DNA of 64,000 nt from Cumulibacter soli (GCF_004382795.1 NZ_SMSG01000004.1:186001-250000), one strand, 5' to 3'; shown: positions 18,012-27,048, counted from the first letter of the stretch. Numbers and translations: made by a program. The notes: a model not told the origin generated them from the sequence alone.

Positions 18012-18545
18012 TCAGACGTCAAGGTCGGCGATGGTAAAGGCAGAAACCAGCGGGATACCGGCTTCTTCGATCGCTGGCTTCGCGCCGCGCTCGACGATCA
18101 ACGCGACCCCTACGACTTCAGCGCCGGCCGCGCGAAGCGCGTCCACGGCCTGCAACACCGAGCCGCCGGTGGTGGAGGTGTCATCGACGGCCAGCACGCG
18201 CTTACCCTCGACCCCCGGACCCTCAACCTGGCGCTGCATCCCGTGCTTTTTCTGCTCCTTGCGCACTACACACGCATCCAGCGCGCGGCCTTGCGCGGCG
18301 GCGGCGTGCAGCATCGCGGTCGCGACCGGGTCCGCGCCGAGGGTCAGCCCGCCGACGACGTCGTACTCGATGTCCTTGGTGGCCTCCAGCATGACCTTCC
18401 CGACCAGCGGTGCCGCCTCGTGATGCAGCGTGACGCGTCGCAGATCGACGTACCAGTCGGCTTGTTTTCCGCTGGAGAGGGTGACCTTGCCGTGGACGAC
18501 GGCGATCTCGTTGATCAGCTCTAGCAAGCGCGCGCGATCGCTCAT
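18012..18545 (-). CDS. pyrE: Orotate phosphoribosyltransferase
   Basis: 177 residues. It converts orotate and PRPP to orotidine 5'-monophosphate in pyrimidine synthesis. The PRPP-binding loop RVLAVDDTSTTGGS (about 115-128) is canonical, the catalytic loop region (VVRKEQKKHGMQRQVEG) is present, and the size suits the actinobacterial form. It is part of a same-strand run with lemA and the fasciclin gene. No other pyr genes and no attenuator are visible. Confidence 0.93.
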   Translation of the reverse strand: MSDRARLLELINEIAVVHGKVTLSSGKQADWYVDLRRVTLHHEAAPLVGKVMLEATKDIEYDVVGGLTLGADPVATAMLHAAAAQGRALDACVVRKEQKKHGMQRQVEGPGVEGKRVLAVDDTSTTGGSVLQAVDALRAAGAEVVGVALIVERGAKPAIEEAGIPLVSAFTIADLDV

Positions 18546-18604
18546 CGGTGAACTCCCAAGTGTGGTGTGGTGCGAGATTCGTGCGCTCCCAAACTACCGT
18601 CTGC

Positions 18605-19216
18605 TCAGTTGGGCGGGAGCAGGAGCGTGTCGGTGAGGTAGATCAGTCCGCCGTCGAATGGGATCGCCGAGCACAGCACCTTCGCGGAGCCGTTGAGCAT
18701 GATGCCGTTGCCACTTGCAGCGGCAGTCAGCACCACGTCGGGAGCGCGAAAGGTTGGCAGCTCAGCACCGGCCAATTCTTCTGGCGCGACTTCGGTGGGC
18801 ACCAGCGCGTACTGCACGGCGTGAATCCGGCGGTCCGGATCCTCAAGGTCCTCAACGCTCGATTCATCTAACTTTGTCCACGCGGAATCAACCGGCACGA
18901 AAGCGGTAACCCCATCGAGCATCCCGTACTTACCGGCGGCCGACTCGTCCTCGGCGAGATACGTAGCGAACGTTTGCGTCGACGGGATCGCGTGCAGCGC
19001 TTCGATGAGATCCATCTCGCTGAACGGCGCGATATCACCCACCGCTTCGCACCCCGGACCGGATGGCGGCGGCAACGTCGGCTGGGCAGAACTCGATGAC
19101 ACGCCCGCGCTCGAGTCCGGCGTCTCCTCCTCGGGCGAAGACCCACCGCATCCGGTCAGCGTCACAACGACGGCGAGTACGCCGCCGGTCAACGATCGGC
19201 GTACGGCTCGGCTCAC
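18605..19216 (-). CDS. Fasciclin (FAS1) domain lipoprotein
   Basis: 203 residues. The N-terminus (SLTGGVLAVVVTLTGCGGSS) is a lipoprotein signal with lipobox LTGC. A Ser/Pro-rich linker is followed by one FAS1 domain (LIEALHAIPSTQTFATYLAEDE, GVTAFVPVDSAWTKL, a YALVP segment, and ILLNGS-like IMLNGSAKVLCSAIPFDGGLIYLTDTLLLPP), as in the mycobacterial MPT70/MPT83 family. It is an exported, surface-tethered adhesion-type protein with no known enzymatic role. GTG start with AGGGAG upstream. Confidence 0.85.
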   Translation of the reverse strand: MSRAVRRSLTGGVLAVVVTLTGCGGSSPEEETPDSSAGVSSSSAQPTLPPPSGPGCEAVGDIAPFSEMDLIEALHAIPSTQTFATYLAEDESAAGKYGMLDGVTAFVPVDSAWTKLDESSVEDLEDPDRRIHAVQYALVPTEVAPEELAGAELPTFRAPDVVLTAAASGNGIMLNGSAKVLCSAIPFDGGLIYLTDTLLLPPN

Positions 19217-19282
19217 GGCTGCTCCCTAGGTCTCGGTGCCCGTCCACGATAAGGCACCGCGAACCACCAAGACCTGAGCGAC

Positions 19283-19960
19283 TCAGCCGACGACGTACCG
19301 CGGCAACTGTTCGATAATCGAGTCGAGGTACTGGATCTCGGCATCGACGCGACTCAGGTCGAGTTTCCCGCTGCCAGCCAGCGCGATGTACGGCCCGTTG
19401 ATGGTGAATCCCGGCGCATCCGCGCTCAACATCCACTGCATCATTCGAGGGTGCAGGACGTCGTACGCGAAGCGTCGTTCACCGGCCACCCGATACTTCT
19501 GGTTGAAGTCATCTGACTCGAGTTCGATGTCCTTCATTCCCATGCGGCGCGCGAGCCGACCGAACATCCCCTCTTGGCGCAACTCTAAGCGCGGGAAGCT
19601 CTTCGGCAACCCGATCAGCGTCTTATGCATGACGTGGGTCTGCGATTCTTTACCCGACCCGGTCGTCCACTGATGTTCGTAGATCGTGATCGGACGGCCG
19701 CGATGGGCGCCGGTCATCACGTGTTTGATTTTGTGCGAGCGACCCTCGCCGTACGGGCGGCCGGTGTCGACGCGGGCCCAGCGGTTGTCGCGCGCGGTAT
19801 AGGTAAGCGACCGCGCGGCGGCAAACGCATGGATCCGCTTCTTGCGTTGATGCTCGATCCAGAATCCGGCCGCGGCCGCGACAATCATCAAGCCGATGAT
19901 GAGGATCGCCATTGGACCCTGATTCTTTTCCGCTGCGGCAAGAACGGTATGAGCGTCCAT
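19283..19960 (-). CDS. Membrane-anchored protein of unknown function
   Basis: 225 residues with one N-terminal membrane helix (MAILIIGLMIVAAAAGFWI) followed by a basic stretch and a soluble cytoplasmic domain. Visible features are a TYEHQW-like segment (ITIYEHQWTTGSG) and an ELESDDFNQKYRV patch that resembles the DUF3137-type domain, though I do not assign it firmly. The C-terminus PGFTINGPYIAL...LDSIIEQLPRYVVG is well ordered. AAGGAG lies six bases before the ATG. No partner or pathway is suggested by the neighbours. Confidence 0.75.
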   Translation of the reverse strand: MDAHTVLAAAEKNQGPMAILIIGLMIVAAAAGFWIEHQRKKRIHAFAAARSLTYTARDNRWARVDTGRPYGEGRSHKIKHVMTGAHRGRPITIYEHQWTTGSGKESQTHVMHKTLIGLPKSFPRLELRQEGMFGRLARRMGMKDIELESDDFNQKYRVAGERRFAYDVLHPRMMQWMLSADAPGFTINGPYIALAGSGKLDLSRVDAEIQYLDSIIEQLPRYVVG

Positions 19961-20042
19961 GCAACTCCTTCGTCGCTCGTCGTCAGATCGGCACTGCGCA
20001 TTAGGTGCGCCGTAGCGTGACCCGGTTCCACCGCAACATGCT

Positions 20043-20076
20043 CGAGGGGCCCACCGCGTTAGCGGCGAGCCCCTCG
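20043..20076. terminator. Nested hairpin downstream of the NlpC/P60 gene
   Basis: CGAGGGGC pairs with GCCCCTCG (8 bp), enclosing a second stem CCGC-GTTA-GCGG. It lies 22 bases past the stop of the NlpC/P60 gene on the minus strand. No T-run; a likely terminator in this GC-rich setting. Confidence 0.6.
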
Positions 20077-20097
20077 GCGACTATGGGTGCGACGCGT

Positions 20098-21171
20098 CTA
20101 GACCAAGCGGGTCGCGGATGTGAAGCTCATGTACTCCATCGGCATGGTGGTGACCGTCTGGCCCGGCTGCGGGGCATGCACGACGGTGCCGTTGCCGATG
20201 TAGATCGCCACGTGACCCGGTGCGAACACGAGGTCTCCGGGCTGCAGCGCGCTCAACGAAACTGAGGTGCCGTGACCGGCCTGCGCCTCGGACTGGTGCG
20301 GCAGGCTGATACCGATCTGGGCGTACGCCGCCAGCGTCAGCCCGGAGCAGTCGTATCCGTTGGGGCCAGCGCCGCCCCAGACGTACGGCTTGCCCTGCTG
20401 AGACAGCGCCCAGTTCACGACGGTCGCGGCCGAGCCACTCGCCTGCGACGACTGCTTGACCTCAGTCTGAGCCTGCTCGGTGGCTTCTTCGTTCTTCTGC
20501 TGAGCGGCCTGCGGATCCGCCGCAGCCTGCTGCGCGGCTTCGGTGTCGCCACCCTGCGCAGCCTCGAGCGCGGCGCGCTCCTGCTCGCTCAAATCAGCAA
20601 GCTGAGCCTCGAGTTCCGGAAGTTCGGCCTCGAGGTACTCCTTCTTCTCGGAGATGGTGTCCATCGCCTCGGCCGCGGCAGCCTTAGCCGCGTCGGCGGC
20701 TTCCTTGGCCTGCACGTCCGCGGACTTGGCCGCATCCAGCGCCTGCAACTTCTCGTCATGGAACGAGTCGATCTGCGACTTGACGTTCGCTTTGTCGATG
20801 AAGTCGGACGGCGATTCGCCGGCGAGCAACATGATGCTGGTCGGGGTAGCGCCCGACATGAACTGGTCCGCACCGAGATCGGCAACGACCTGCTGGGCGG
20901 AGGCGAGGTCGGACTGCGCCGCCTCCAGAACCTTCGCGGCCTTCTTCTGCGCGGCTTCCTGCTTCTCGTACTCGAGTTTGGCGCCGAGGTACTCCTCGTT
21001 CACCGCAGCAAGCTCAGCCTGCTTCTCGGAGATTTCCTCCTGAACGCTGGCCTTGTCTTCCTTGATCGCGTCGGCGTCCGGTTCTGCGAAGGACGGACCG
21101 GCGAGGCCCACGAGCATGACGAGTGCGGTCGCCGCGGAGGCAGCGAACAGGTGCTTCTTCGAGGCAGCCAT
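20098..21171 (-). CDS. Secreted NlpC/P60 peptidoglycan endopeptidase (RipA/Rpf-type hydrolase)
   Basis: 357 residues. A Sec signal peptide (about 1-29, ending GPSFA-EPD) is followed by two long coiled-coil stretches rich in Ala, Glu and Lys (about 33-110 and 140-240), then a C-terminal NlpC/P60 (C40) domain. The catalytic Cys is in YDCSGLTLAAY and the His in PGHVAIYIGNG. Such proteins cut peptide stems in peptidoglycan during division or growth, and the coiled coil usually restrains activity or recruits FtsEX-like partners. The nearest purine-rich sequence (GAGGAG) is about 14 bases from the ATG, unusually far. Expression is probably set by the c-di-AMP riboswitch in the leader. Confidence 0.92.
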   Translation of the reverse strand: MAASKKHLFAASAATALVMLVGLAGPSFAEPDADAIKEDKASVQEEISEKQAELAAVNEEYLGAKLEYEKQEAAQKKAAKVLEAAQSDLASAQQVVADLGADQFMSGATPTSIMLLAGESPSDFIDKANVKSQIDSFHDEKLQALDAAKSADVQAKEAADAAKAAAAEAMDTISEKKEYLEAELPELEAQLADLSEQERAALEAAQGGDTEAAQQAAADPQAAQQKNEEATEQAQTEVKQSSQASGSAATVVNWALSQQGKPYVWGGAGPNGYDCSGLTLAAYAQIGISLPHQSEAQAGHGTSVSLSALQPGDLVFAPGHVAIYIGNGTVVHAPQPGQTVTTMPMEYMSFTSATRLV

Positions 21172-21189
21172 ATGGTTGGCGGCACTCCT

Positions 21190-21351
21190 CTTCCATCTCG
21201 ACCGCCTACCGAGTTAGCTGACGGATTCGGGCTTGGAAGGTTGCCCTACGACTGGTAGCAACACCAGCCGATTCACCCCATGTGGGAGACCACTGTGGTT
21301 CCCCGGCACTTCGGTCCCATCGCTGGTTCCGATGTTTCGGCGGTGCCTCAC
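21190..21351 (-). ncRNA. c-di-AMP riboswitch (ydaO/yuaA type)
   Basis: On the minus strand the leader of the NlpC/P60 gene carries the conserved blocks of the ydaO class in order: GTGCCGGGGAACC (21298-21310), GGGGTGAATC (21270-21279), TAGGGCAACC (about 21239-21248), and CCGAATCCGTCAGCTAACTC then GGTAGGCGG (21202-21230). A 5' GGCAC (about 21345) can pair with GTGCC, and CTTCCA with TGGAAG at the 3' end. This class senses c-di-AMP and is known upstream of cell-wall hydrolase genes in actinobacteria, normally lowering expression when the ligand is bound. Ends are approximate. Confidence 0.93.
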
Positions 21352-21394
21352 GCGTCGCTCCGGGTTCGGACGACTTCATCGTGAGACCGGTGCA

Positions 21395-21423
21395 ACGTTA
21401 CATTCGTAACCAGTTCGTGACAA
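21395..21423 (-). promoter_or_regulatory. Promoter of the riboswitch-NlpC/P60 transcript
   Basis: On the minus strand TTGTCA, a 17-base spacer and TAACGT (TANNNT) form a good housekeeping-type promoter. The start would be near 21387, giving a leader of about 215 bases that contains the whole riboswitch. Bases 21424-21524 hold nothing else recognisable. Confidence 0.6.
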
Positions 21424-21524
21424 TGATATCTGGGCGTTCTGTGGACTATTTTTCAGCGAATAGGTCACATCTGCCACGGCATCGAGCAACGGTCGGAGTT
21501 TCGCAACACGAGACTCCATCCATT

Positions 21525-22298
21525 TCAGGCTCGAGTCGTTACCTTTCCGGCGCTGGCCAGGATGCGGCGCAGCAATGGTCGCGGGGTGATTCGCGCGAGC
21601 GTCATCGCCACCTTGTAACGCGCGGTCGGCACGCTTCGTGTTCGGCCACGACGCAGGTCCTGCAATGACTCGGTCACCACTTGCTCGGGAGTCAGCCACG
21701 CCCACGACGGAATCCACGAGGTGTCCATCCCTAGCCGCGGATGGAACGCCGTCCGCACGTAGCCGGGAAACACACACAGCACACGCAGCGGCGTGCCGTG
21801 CACAGCCACGGCCAGCGATTCGGTAAACGTCGCGACGTACGCCTTGCTGGCCGCGTATCCGGGACCGGTATCGCTCGGGGTGTACGCCGCCACCGACGAC
21901 ACGTTGATGATGCTGCCGCGGTTGCGCTGCAACATGCCCGGCAATGCCGCATGGCACAGCCGCATCAGCGCCGACACGTTCAGGTCGAGCATGTCCTGCT
22001 CGACCTGAGGCGCCGAGCGCACGAACCGGCCGGGGGTACCGGAACCGGCGTTGTTCACCAGCAGAGAGACGTCGCGGCCACGAACCCGATCGGTGACGAA
22101 TTCCAGGTCGTCGCCGTCGGTCAGGTCGGCAACCATCACTTCGGCCCGACGGCCGAAGGCGCGCACCTCGTCGGCGACCGACTCCAAGGCCGACTCGTGC
22201 CGACCCACCAGCGCGATGTCATAGCCGATCGACGCGAGTTGACGCGCGTACTCGGCGCCTATCCCGCTCGATGCACCGGTGACTACCGCCGTAGGCAA
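21525..22298 (-). CDS. Short-chain dehydrogenase/reductase (SDR)
   Basis: About 257 residues, classical SDR fold. TGASSGIG binds the NAD(P) cofactor, NNAG follows, and the catalytic Ser-Tyr-Lys is seen as INVSSVAAY, then YAASK. The Arg after the first strand (LVGRHE) favours NADP(H). The downstream segment (LRVLCVFPGYVRTAF) is typical of lipid- or ketoacyl-acting members, but the substrate is unknown. An upstream ATG at 22421 would add 41 low-complexity residues from a GC-rich repeat region; TTG at 22298, with a long G-run ribosome-binding site eight bases before it, starts right at the Rossmann strand and is preferred. Confidence 0.87.
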   Translation of the reverse strand: MPTAVVTGASSGIGAEYARQLASIGYDIALVGRHESALESVADEVRAFGRRAEVMVADLTDGDDLEFVTDRVRGRDVSLLVNNAGSGTPGRFVRSAPQVEQDMLDLNVSALMRLCHAALPGMLQRNRGSIINVSSVAAYTPSDTGPGYAASKAYVATFTESLAVAVHGTPLRVLCVFPGYVRTAFHPRLGMDTSWIPSWAWLTPEQVVTESLQDLRRGRTRSVPTARYKVAMTLARITPRPLLRRILASAGKVTTRA

Positions 22299-22388
22299 GT
22301 CGCGTTCCCCCCCCTGGTCCAATTGCTGCGGACCCAGTCCACTTGTTTCGCCCGAACCCACTGCATTGGGTCCGGTCTTTACTGCTCT

Positions 22389-22419
22389 GGGCGCGGTCCG
22401 ATCGGTTCGGACCGCGCCC
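22389..22419. terminator. Strong 13-bp hairpin with flanking imperfect repeats
   Basis: GGGCGCGGTCCGA-TCGGT-TCGGACCGCGCCC is a perfect 13-bp stem with a 5-base loop, 55 bases past the stop of the membrane-protein gene on the minus strand. It probably ends that transcript. The surrounding 22330-22490 is made of short imperfect copies of a CTACTGCTTCGGGCGCGG-like unit. Confidence 0.6.
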
Positions 22420-22473
22420 ACTACTTCGGCCCGCGCCTACTGCTTCTGATGCGGCTACTGCTGCGGGCCGCGT

Positions 22474-23358
22474 CTACTGCTTCGGGCGCGGCGCGAACAG
22501 TCCCCCGCCTCGGGGACGTCGTCCTGGCATCGGCGGCAGCTCCACCAGTCGGCCCTTCATGAATGCCCAGAAGGTCGCGATTCCCACCACAGTGAGCACG
22601 AGCGTGATGACGTTCATGCCACCCTGCATCACCTGCATGAGGTACATGACGGAGATGAAGCCGGACCCGAACATGCCGATGTAGCGCGCCCACGACTTCG
22701 CCCGCTGGTAGAAGAACGTGCCCAGCAGCATGACCACGCCAACGCCACCGAAAATGAACGCCTGGTAGCGGAACTGACTCTCCATCGACTCAAGGGTCGA
22801 GTACTCGATGTCGTTTTCCGAAAGCATGTCGTCGATCTGCTCAGCCGTCACCGAGTCAGGCTTGGCCACGTTCAGCGCATCCGCGACATTCCCGCTGTTG
22901 ATATCGCGCGATTCGCCGGCGGTGGTGAAAGCGTCCTTGGCCACGTCGATCTCGTCGTCGGTGAATTCGGCGATGTCCTGGTCTTCCAGGAGTCTGGCGG
23001 TGCCCTCCACCTGCGCGCGGTTCGAGTCCGGCACGAGCGCGCTCACGTCCTGCGAGAACGTGAAAATCATCAGCCCGAGCATGATCGCTGCCAGGATCGA
23101 GCCGGAGATGACGGCAAATCGCGACGGCGGGAAAGTCTTGCGGCCCGCCGGCTGCGCCTGTTCATCGATCGCCGGAGCGGCGGGGAACTCGTCCCGCGTG
23201 TCGGTATCGCTGTCGTCGGTCGACTCCGACCGGTCGGCGCCCGCCGCCTCGGCGTCGGTTCGTGCGCGGATCGCGTCGTCGATCTCGGCCTTCGACGGCT
23301 CCCGGGGGACGTCGTCCGGTTCGGGGCTATTCGCTCCGGGGGTGTCGCGATCGGTCAC
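22474..23358 (-). CDS. Membrane protein with acidic N-terminal tail, unknown function
   Basis: About 294 residues. The first 80 are acidic and disordered (Asp/Glu/Pro/Ala-rich). One membrane helix follows (FAVISGSILAAIMLGLMIFTF), then an extracytoplasmic helical segment of about 100 residues, then three more helices (FIFGGVGVVMLLGTFFY, IGMFGSGFISVMYLMQVM, NVITLVLTVVGIATFWAFM) and a Pro/Arg-rich tail. GTG at 23358 is chosen: AAGGAGA is five bases upstream. The next gene upstream encodes a protein of the same general plan, so the two may be distant paralogues acting together. I do not recognise the family. Confidence 0.72.
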   Translation of the reverse strand: MTDRDTPGANSPEPDDVPREPSKAEIDDAIRARTDAEAAGADRSESTDDSDTDTRDEFPAAPAIDEQAQPAGRKTFPPSRFAVISGSILAAIMLGLMIFTFSQDVSALVPDSNRAQVEGTARLLEDQDIAEFTDDEIDVAKDAFTTAGESRDINSGNVADALNVAKPDSVTAEQIDDMLSENDIEYSTLESMESQFRYQAFIFGGVGVVMLLGTFFYQRAKSWARYIGMFGSGFISVMYLMQVMQGGMNVITLVLTVVGIATFWAFMKGRLVELPPMPGRRPRGGGLFAPRPKQ

Positions 23359-23404
23359 GGATTCTCCTTGTGATGTTCTCCGGCGTACGCCGGTGCGCAC
23401 TTAC

Positions 23405-24091
23405 TTAGTTGTCGCGGGTCTGCTGGTTCTCGGGGCGGGGCTGCTCGGGCGCCGGTTGATTTCCGTACGCACCGTCTGGATAACCAGGTCCACCGCTGCC
23501 CGGGTTGTGCGGCCCGCCGGGGCCACCAGGACCGCTCGGCGGGTATCGCGGCGGCGACGGCCGTAGGTACTCGCGCACGGTCGGCCGGTTGATCAGCGAA
23601 ATCCCGAGCAAGCCAGAGACGGCGAAGAAAAAGGTCGGCAGCATCTGGGCGCCGGAAAAGAGATTGAGCGCGGCGAGGCCGAGCAGGATGCCGCTGAATG
23701 TGAGGCCCACCGGCCGCGCCCACGAACGACGGTCACTGATCGCGTGCGAGGTGAGCCCGTGGCCGATAGCGACGATCAGCGTCGCGATCCCGGACAGGAT
23801 CAGCAGTGCTTGGATCATGCCGTCGCCGACCTGCGCCGCGACGTCCGCGTCGGCTTCGATCAACGCCTTGCGAAACTCGACAACCGCCTCGGAGACACCC
23901 ATCAGGCTGGTGACGCCGATGAATACCAGAAATGCCGCGACGACGGTGTACAGGTTGCGGGTTCGTCGCACGTCGATGGGCAGATCGCCATCGGGCGCGG
24001 GCTTACGTCCGCCCTGCGTGCGGTCGACCTCATGCGGTGGCGGCGGTGGCGCGCTCGGCGGAGCGGGGCTCGGCGGCGTCGGCTCGCTCAC
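23405..24091 (-). CDS. Four-helix membrane protein with proline-rich ends, unknown function
   Basis: About 228 residues: a Pro-rich N-terminus (PTPPSPAPPSAPPPPP), about four membrane helices (YTVVAAFLVFIGVTSLMGV, IQALLILSGIATLIVAIGHGL, VGLTFSGILLGLAALNLFSGA, FFFAVSGLLGISL) and a Pro/Gly-rich C-terminus (YPPSGPGGPGGPHNPGSGGP). Low-complexity tails flanking a small helical core are common in actinobacterial envelope proteins. GTG at 24091 has AAAGGA four bases upstream; the longer in-frame extension to 24265 has no such support. It precedes the related membrane-protein gene by 46 bases. Confidence 0.72.
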   Translation of the reverse strand: MSEPTPPSPAPPSAPPPPPHEVDRTQGGRKPAPDGDLPIDVRRTRNLYTVVAAFLVFIGVTSLMGVSEAVVEFRKALIEADADVAAQVGDGMIQALLILSGIATLIVAIGHGLTSHAISDRRSWARPVGLTFSGILLGLAALNLFSGAQMLPTFFFAVSGLLGISLINRPTVREYLRPSPPRYPPSGPGGPGGPHNPGSGGPGYPDGAYGNQPAPEQPRPENQQTRDN

Positions 24092-24226
24092 AGTGTCCTT
24101 TCGCGACGCGGATGTATCAGTGTTTCTGCGCCCCAGGGTACGTGACGCCTGAATTGATGACAGGGGCAACGAAGTATCAACGACGTACGCCCTAGGTAAG
24201 TTCCGGCGAGCACCGCGGATGTGGTC

Positions 24227-24270
24227 GGGCTGTGCCTCGCTAGTCGTCGCCCGATAGCGAGGCACAGCCC
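24227..24270. terminator. 15-bp hairpin terminator downstream of clpB
   Basis: GGGCTGTGCCTCGCT pairs perfectly with AGCGAGGCACAGCCC around a 14-base loop, 13 bases past the clpB stop on the minus strand. No T-run follows, as is usual for this group. Confidence 0.8.
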
Positions 24271-24283
24271 ACTGCGTCCGGCT

Positions 24284-26878
24284 TTAGGCCGCGGACACCA
24301 CTGCCTTCTTACTGACCACGAGTCCGTCGGCACCGGCGTCGACCAGTACCGTGTCGCCGTCGACGACACCGCCGGCCAGTAGCAACTTCGCCAACTGGTC
24401 GCCGATCGCCGACTGGATCAACCGGCGTAGCGGCCGGGCGCCGTACAACGGGTCGAACCCGTCCAACGCCAGCCATTCGCGGGCCGCGTCGGTGACCTCC
24501 AACGTGAGGCGCCGGTCTTGCAGGCGGTGAGCCAGCGTTTGCAGCTGAATGTCGACGATCCGGGTCAACTCGCCACTACCCAGGCTGTCGAAGACGACCA
24601 CCTCGTCGAGACGGTTCAGGAACTCAGGCTTGAAGTGCCCGCGAACCACTGCCATCACCGCATCCTTCTTCGCGGCGTCGTCCAGCTCCACGTTCATGAT
24701 CGCCTGCGACCCGAGGTTGCTGGTCAGGATCAGGATCGTGTTGCGGAAGTCGACGGTGCGTCCTTGGCTGTCGGTGAGCCGGCCATCGTCGAGCACCTGC
24801 AGTAGTACGTCGAACACGTCCGGGTGCGCCTTCTCCACCTCGTCCAGCAGGACGACGGTGTACGGGCGACGCCGTACCGCCTCGGTCAGCTGCCCGCCCT
24901 CGTCGTACCCGACGTAACCGGGCGGGGCGCCGACAAGTCGCGCGACGCTGTGCTTTTCGGAGTACTCCGACATATCGATACGGGTCATCGCCCGCTCGTC
25001 GTCGAAGAGGAACTCCGCGAGCGCTTTCGCCAGCTCGGTCTTACCGACGCCGGTCGGTCCGAGGAACAGGAAGCTGCCGGTCGGGCGGTCCGGATCGGCG
25101 ATACCGGCTCGGGCCCGGCGGACTGCGTCCGCGACGGCCTGCACCGCGGCTCGCTGACCAATCACACGATGGCCGAGTTCGTCCTCCATGCGCAACAACT
25201 TCGCCGTCTCGCCCTCGAGCAGTCGACCCGCCGGGATGCCGGTCCACGAGCCAACCACCTCGGCAATGTCGTCGGCCGACACCTCCTCCTTGAGCATCAG
25301 GTCGCGACCCTGCTGAACGTCGGCGGCCTCCTCGATCTGCTTCTGCAGCGCGGGGATACGGCCGTACCGTAACTCGGCGGCCTTAGCCAGATCGCCGTCG
25401 CGTTCGGCGCGCTCCTCTTCACCGCGCAGCGCATCAAGCTGCTCGGTCAGCCCGCGGGTCGCTTCGATGGCGCCCTTCTCCTGCTGCCAGCGAGCGGTCA
25501 GCTCGTTGAGCTGCTCCTGCTTGTCCGCGAGGTCCTTGCGCAGCGCCTCCAGGCGGGTCTTTGATGCGGCGTCGTCCTCCTTGGACAGCGCCATCTCCTC
25601 GATTTCCAGGCGTCGTACGACGCGTTCGATCTCGTCGATCTCCACCGGTCGGGAGTCGATCTCCATCCGCAGGCGCGAAGCAGCCTCGTCAACGAGGTCG
25701 ATCGCCTTGTCCGGCAGGAACCTGCTGGTGATGTAACGATCAGACAGCGCCGCTGCGGCGACCAAGGCCTGGTCCAGGATCCGTACGCCGTGATGCACTT
25801 CGTACCGATCCTTGAGCCCACGCAGGATGCCGATCGTGTCCTCAACCGATGGTTCGCCGACCAGGACCTGCTGGAAACGGCGCTCCAGGGCCGGATCCTT
25901 CTCGATCCGCTCCCGGTACTCATCGAGGGTCGTGGCACCCACCATCCGCAACTCGCCGCGCGCGAGCATCGGCTTGATCATGTTGCCGGCGTCCATCGCA
26001 CCTTCACCGCTCGCGCCGGCACCCACAATGGTGTGCAGTTCGTCGATGAACGTGATGATCTCGCCCTCGGACTCGGTGATGTCCTGCAGTACGGCCTTGA
26101 GGCGCTCTTCGAACTCACCGCGGTACTTCGCACCGGCGACCATCGAGGCCAGATCCAGACTCATCAACCGCTTGCCCTTGAGGGATTCGGGGACGTCACC
26201 GGCCACGATCCGCTGGGCCAGGCCTTCGACGATCGCGGTCTTACCGACGCCGGGCTCGCCGATCAGCACCGGGTTGTTCTTGGTCCGGCGCGACAACACC
26301 TGCACGACGCGACGAATTTCCGCATCACGGCCGATCACCGGGTCGAGCTTGCCGGAGCGGGCGCGTTCGGTCAGGTCAACGGCGTACTTCTGCAGCGCCT
26401 GGTACGAGGATTCCGGATCAGCGCTGGTCACCCGCCTATTGCCGCGGACCGTCTTGAACGCATTGATCAACGCGTCCGGCGTTGCGCCGTTATCGGTCAA
26501 TGAGCCCCGCGCGTCGCCGCCGTGCTGAGCGATCGCTGCCAGCAGGTGCTCGGTCGAGACGTACTCGTCATTCAGGCTGCCGGCGAGTTTCGTCGCGGCG
26601 TTCAGCACGTCGAGCAGGCCCCGGCTAGCGGCAGGCGCCGCGGTCGTCGATCCGGTCGCACTGGGTAGCCGGCCGATCTTCAGCTGGGCATCGGTCAGTA
26701 CTGCCTGGGCATCAGCACCGACCGCCTCAAGCAGCGGTCGGGCAATCGCGTCGGACGGCTCGATCAACGCGACCAGCAAGTGCAACGGCTCGAGTTGGGG
26801 ATTACCGTTCTCGGCCGCCATCCGCTGGGCAGCGGCGAGCGCTTCCGACGACTTGGTGGTGAGTTTCTGCTGGTCCAC
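24284..26878 (-). CDS. clpB: ATP-dependent disaggregase ClpB
   Basis: 864 residues, full length. A hexameric AAA+ chaperone that pulls polypeptides out of aggregates, working with DnaK/DnaJ/GrpE. In order: the Clp N-domain repeats (1-150), first AAA+ domain with [15 protein letters not shown] (Walker A) and [10 protein letters not shown], the long coiled-coil middle domain (about 410-525), and the second AAA+ domain with [16 protein letters not shown] and [17 protein letters not shown] start with GAGGAG seven bases upstream. The perfect HAIR element 80 bases upstream places it under the heat-shock repressor HspR, although dnaK and hspR are not in the window. Confidence 0.97.
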   Translation of the reverse strand: MDQQKLTTKSSEALAAAQRMAAENGNPQLEPLHLLVALIEPSDAIARPLLEAVGADAQAVLTDAQLKIGRLPSATGSTTAAPAASRGLLDVLNAATKLAGSLNDEYVSTEHLLAAIAQHGGDARGSLTDNGATPDALINAFKTVRGNRRVTSADPESSYQALQKYAVDLTERARSGKLDPVIGRDAEIRRVVQVLSRRTKNNPVLIGEPGVGKTAIVEGLAQRIVAGDVPESLKGKRLMSLDLASMVAGAKYRGEFEERLKAVLQDITESEGEIITFIDELHTIVGAGASGEGAMDAGNMIKPMLARGELRMVGATTLDEYRERIEKDPALERRFQQVLVGEPSVEDTIGILRGLKDRYEVHHGVRILDQALVAAAALSDRYITSRFLPDKAIDLVDEAASRLRMEIDSRPVEIDEIERVVRRLEIEEMALSKEDDAASKTRLEALRKDLADKQEQLNELTARWQQEKGAIEATRGLTEQLDALRGEEERAERDGDLAKAAELRYGRIPALQKQIEEAADVQQGRDLMLKEEVSADDIAEVVGSWTGIPAGRLLEGETAKLLRMEDELGHRVIGQRAAVQAVADAVRRARAGIADPDRPTGSFLFLGPTGVGKTELAKALAEFLFDDERAMTRIDMSEYSEKHSVARLVGAPPGYVGYDEGGQLTEAVRRRPYTVVLLDEVEKAHPDVFDVLLQVLDDGRLTDSQGRTVDFRNTILILTSNLGSQAIMNVELDDAAKKDAVMAVVRGHFKPEFLNRLDEVVVFDSLGSGELTRIVDIQLQTLAHRLQDRRLTLEVTDAAREWLALDGFDPLYGARPLRRLIQSAIGDQLAKLLLAGGVVDGDTVLVDAGADGLVVSKKAVVSAA

Positions 26879-26955
26879 GTAGGTCTCCTCGAAAGTCGCG
26901 GTTGGCTAAAGGCGTGGCCGCGGGTTACACGGCGACACCTATGCAACGCTTTACA

Positions 26956-26980
26956 AAGTTGAGCCTATTCCGCTCAACTT
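26956..26980. promoter_or_regulatory. HAIR element (HspR operator) upstream of clpB
   Basis: AAGTTGAGC and GCTCAACTT form a perfect 9-bp inverted repeat separated by 7 bases. The TTGAG-N9-CTCAA core has exactly the spacing of the HspR-binding HAIR consensus (CTTGAGT-N7-ACTCAAG). It is centred about 90 bases before the clpB start codon. HspR with DnaK would repress here until heat stress. Confidence 0.88.
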
Positions 26981-27048
26981 GAAATTGGCGACTTCTCGTC
27001 TTCAAGCAACCCTTTCGCGATCGCGGGCGCGTTCGAATGCGCTGACGT

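Noticed and set aside
16887-18524. A 545-residue plus-strand open frame opposite lemA and pyrE
   Set aside because: It crosses several minus-strand genes with firm family assignments and shows no domain of its own.
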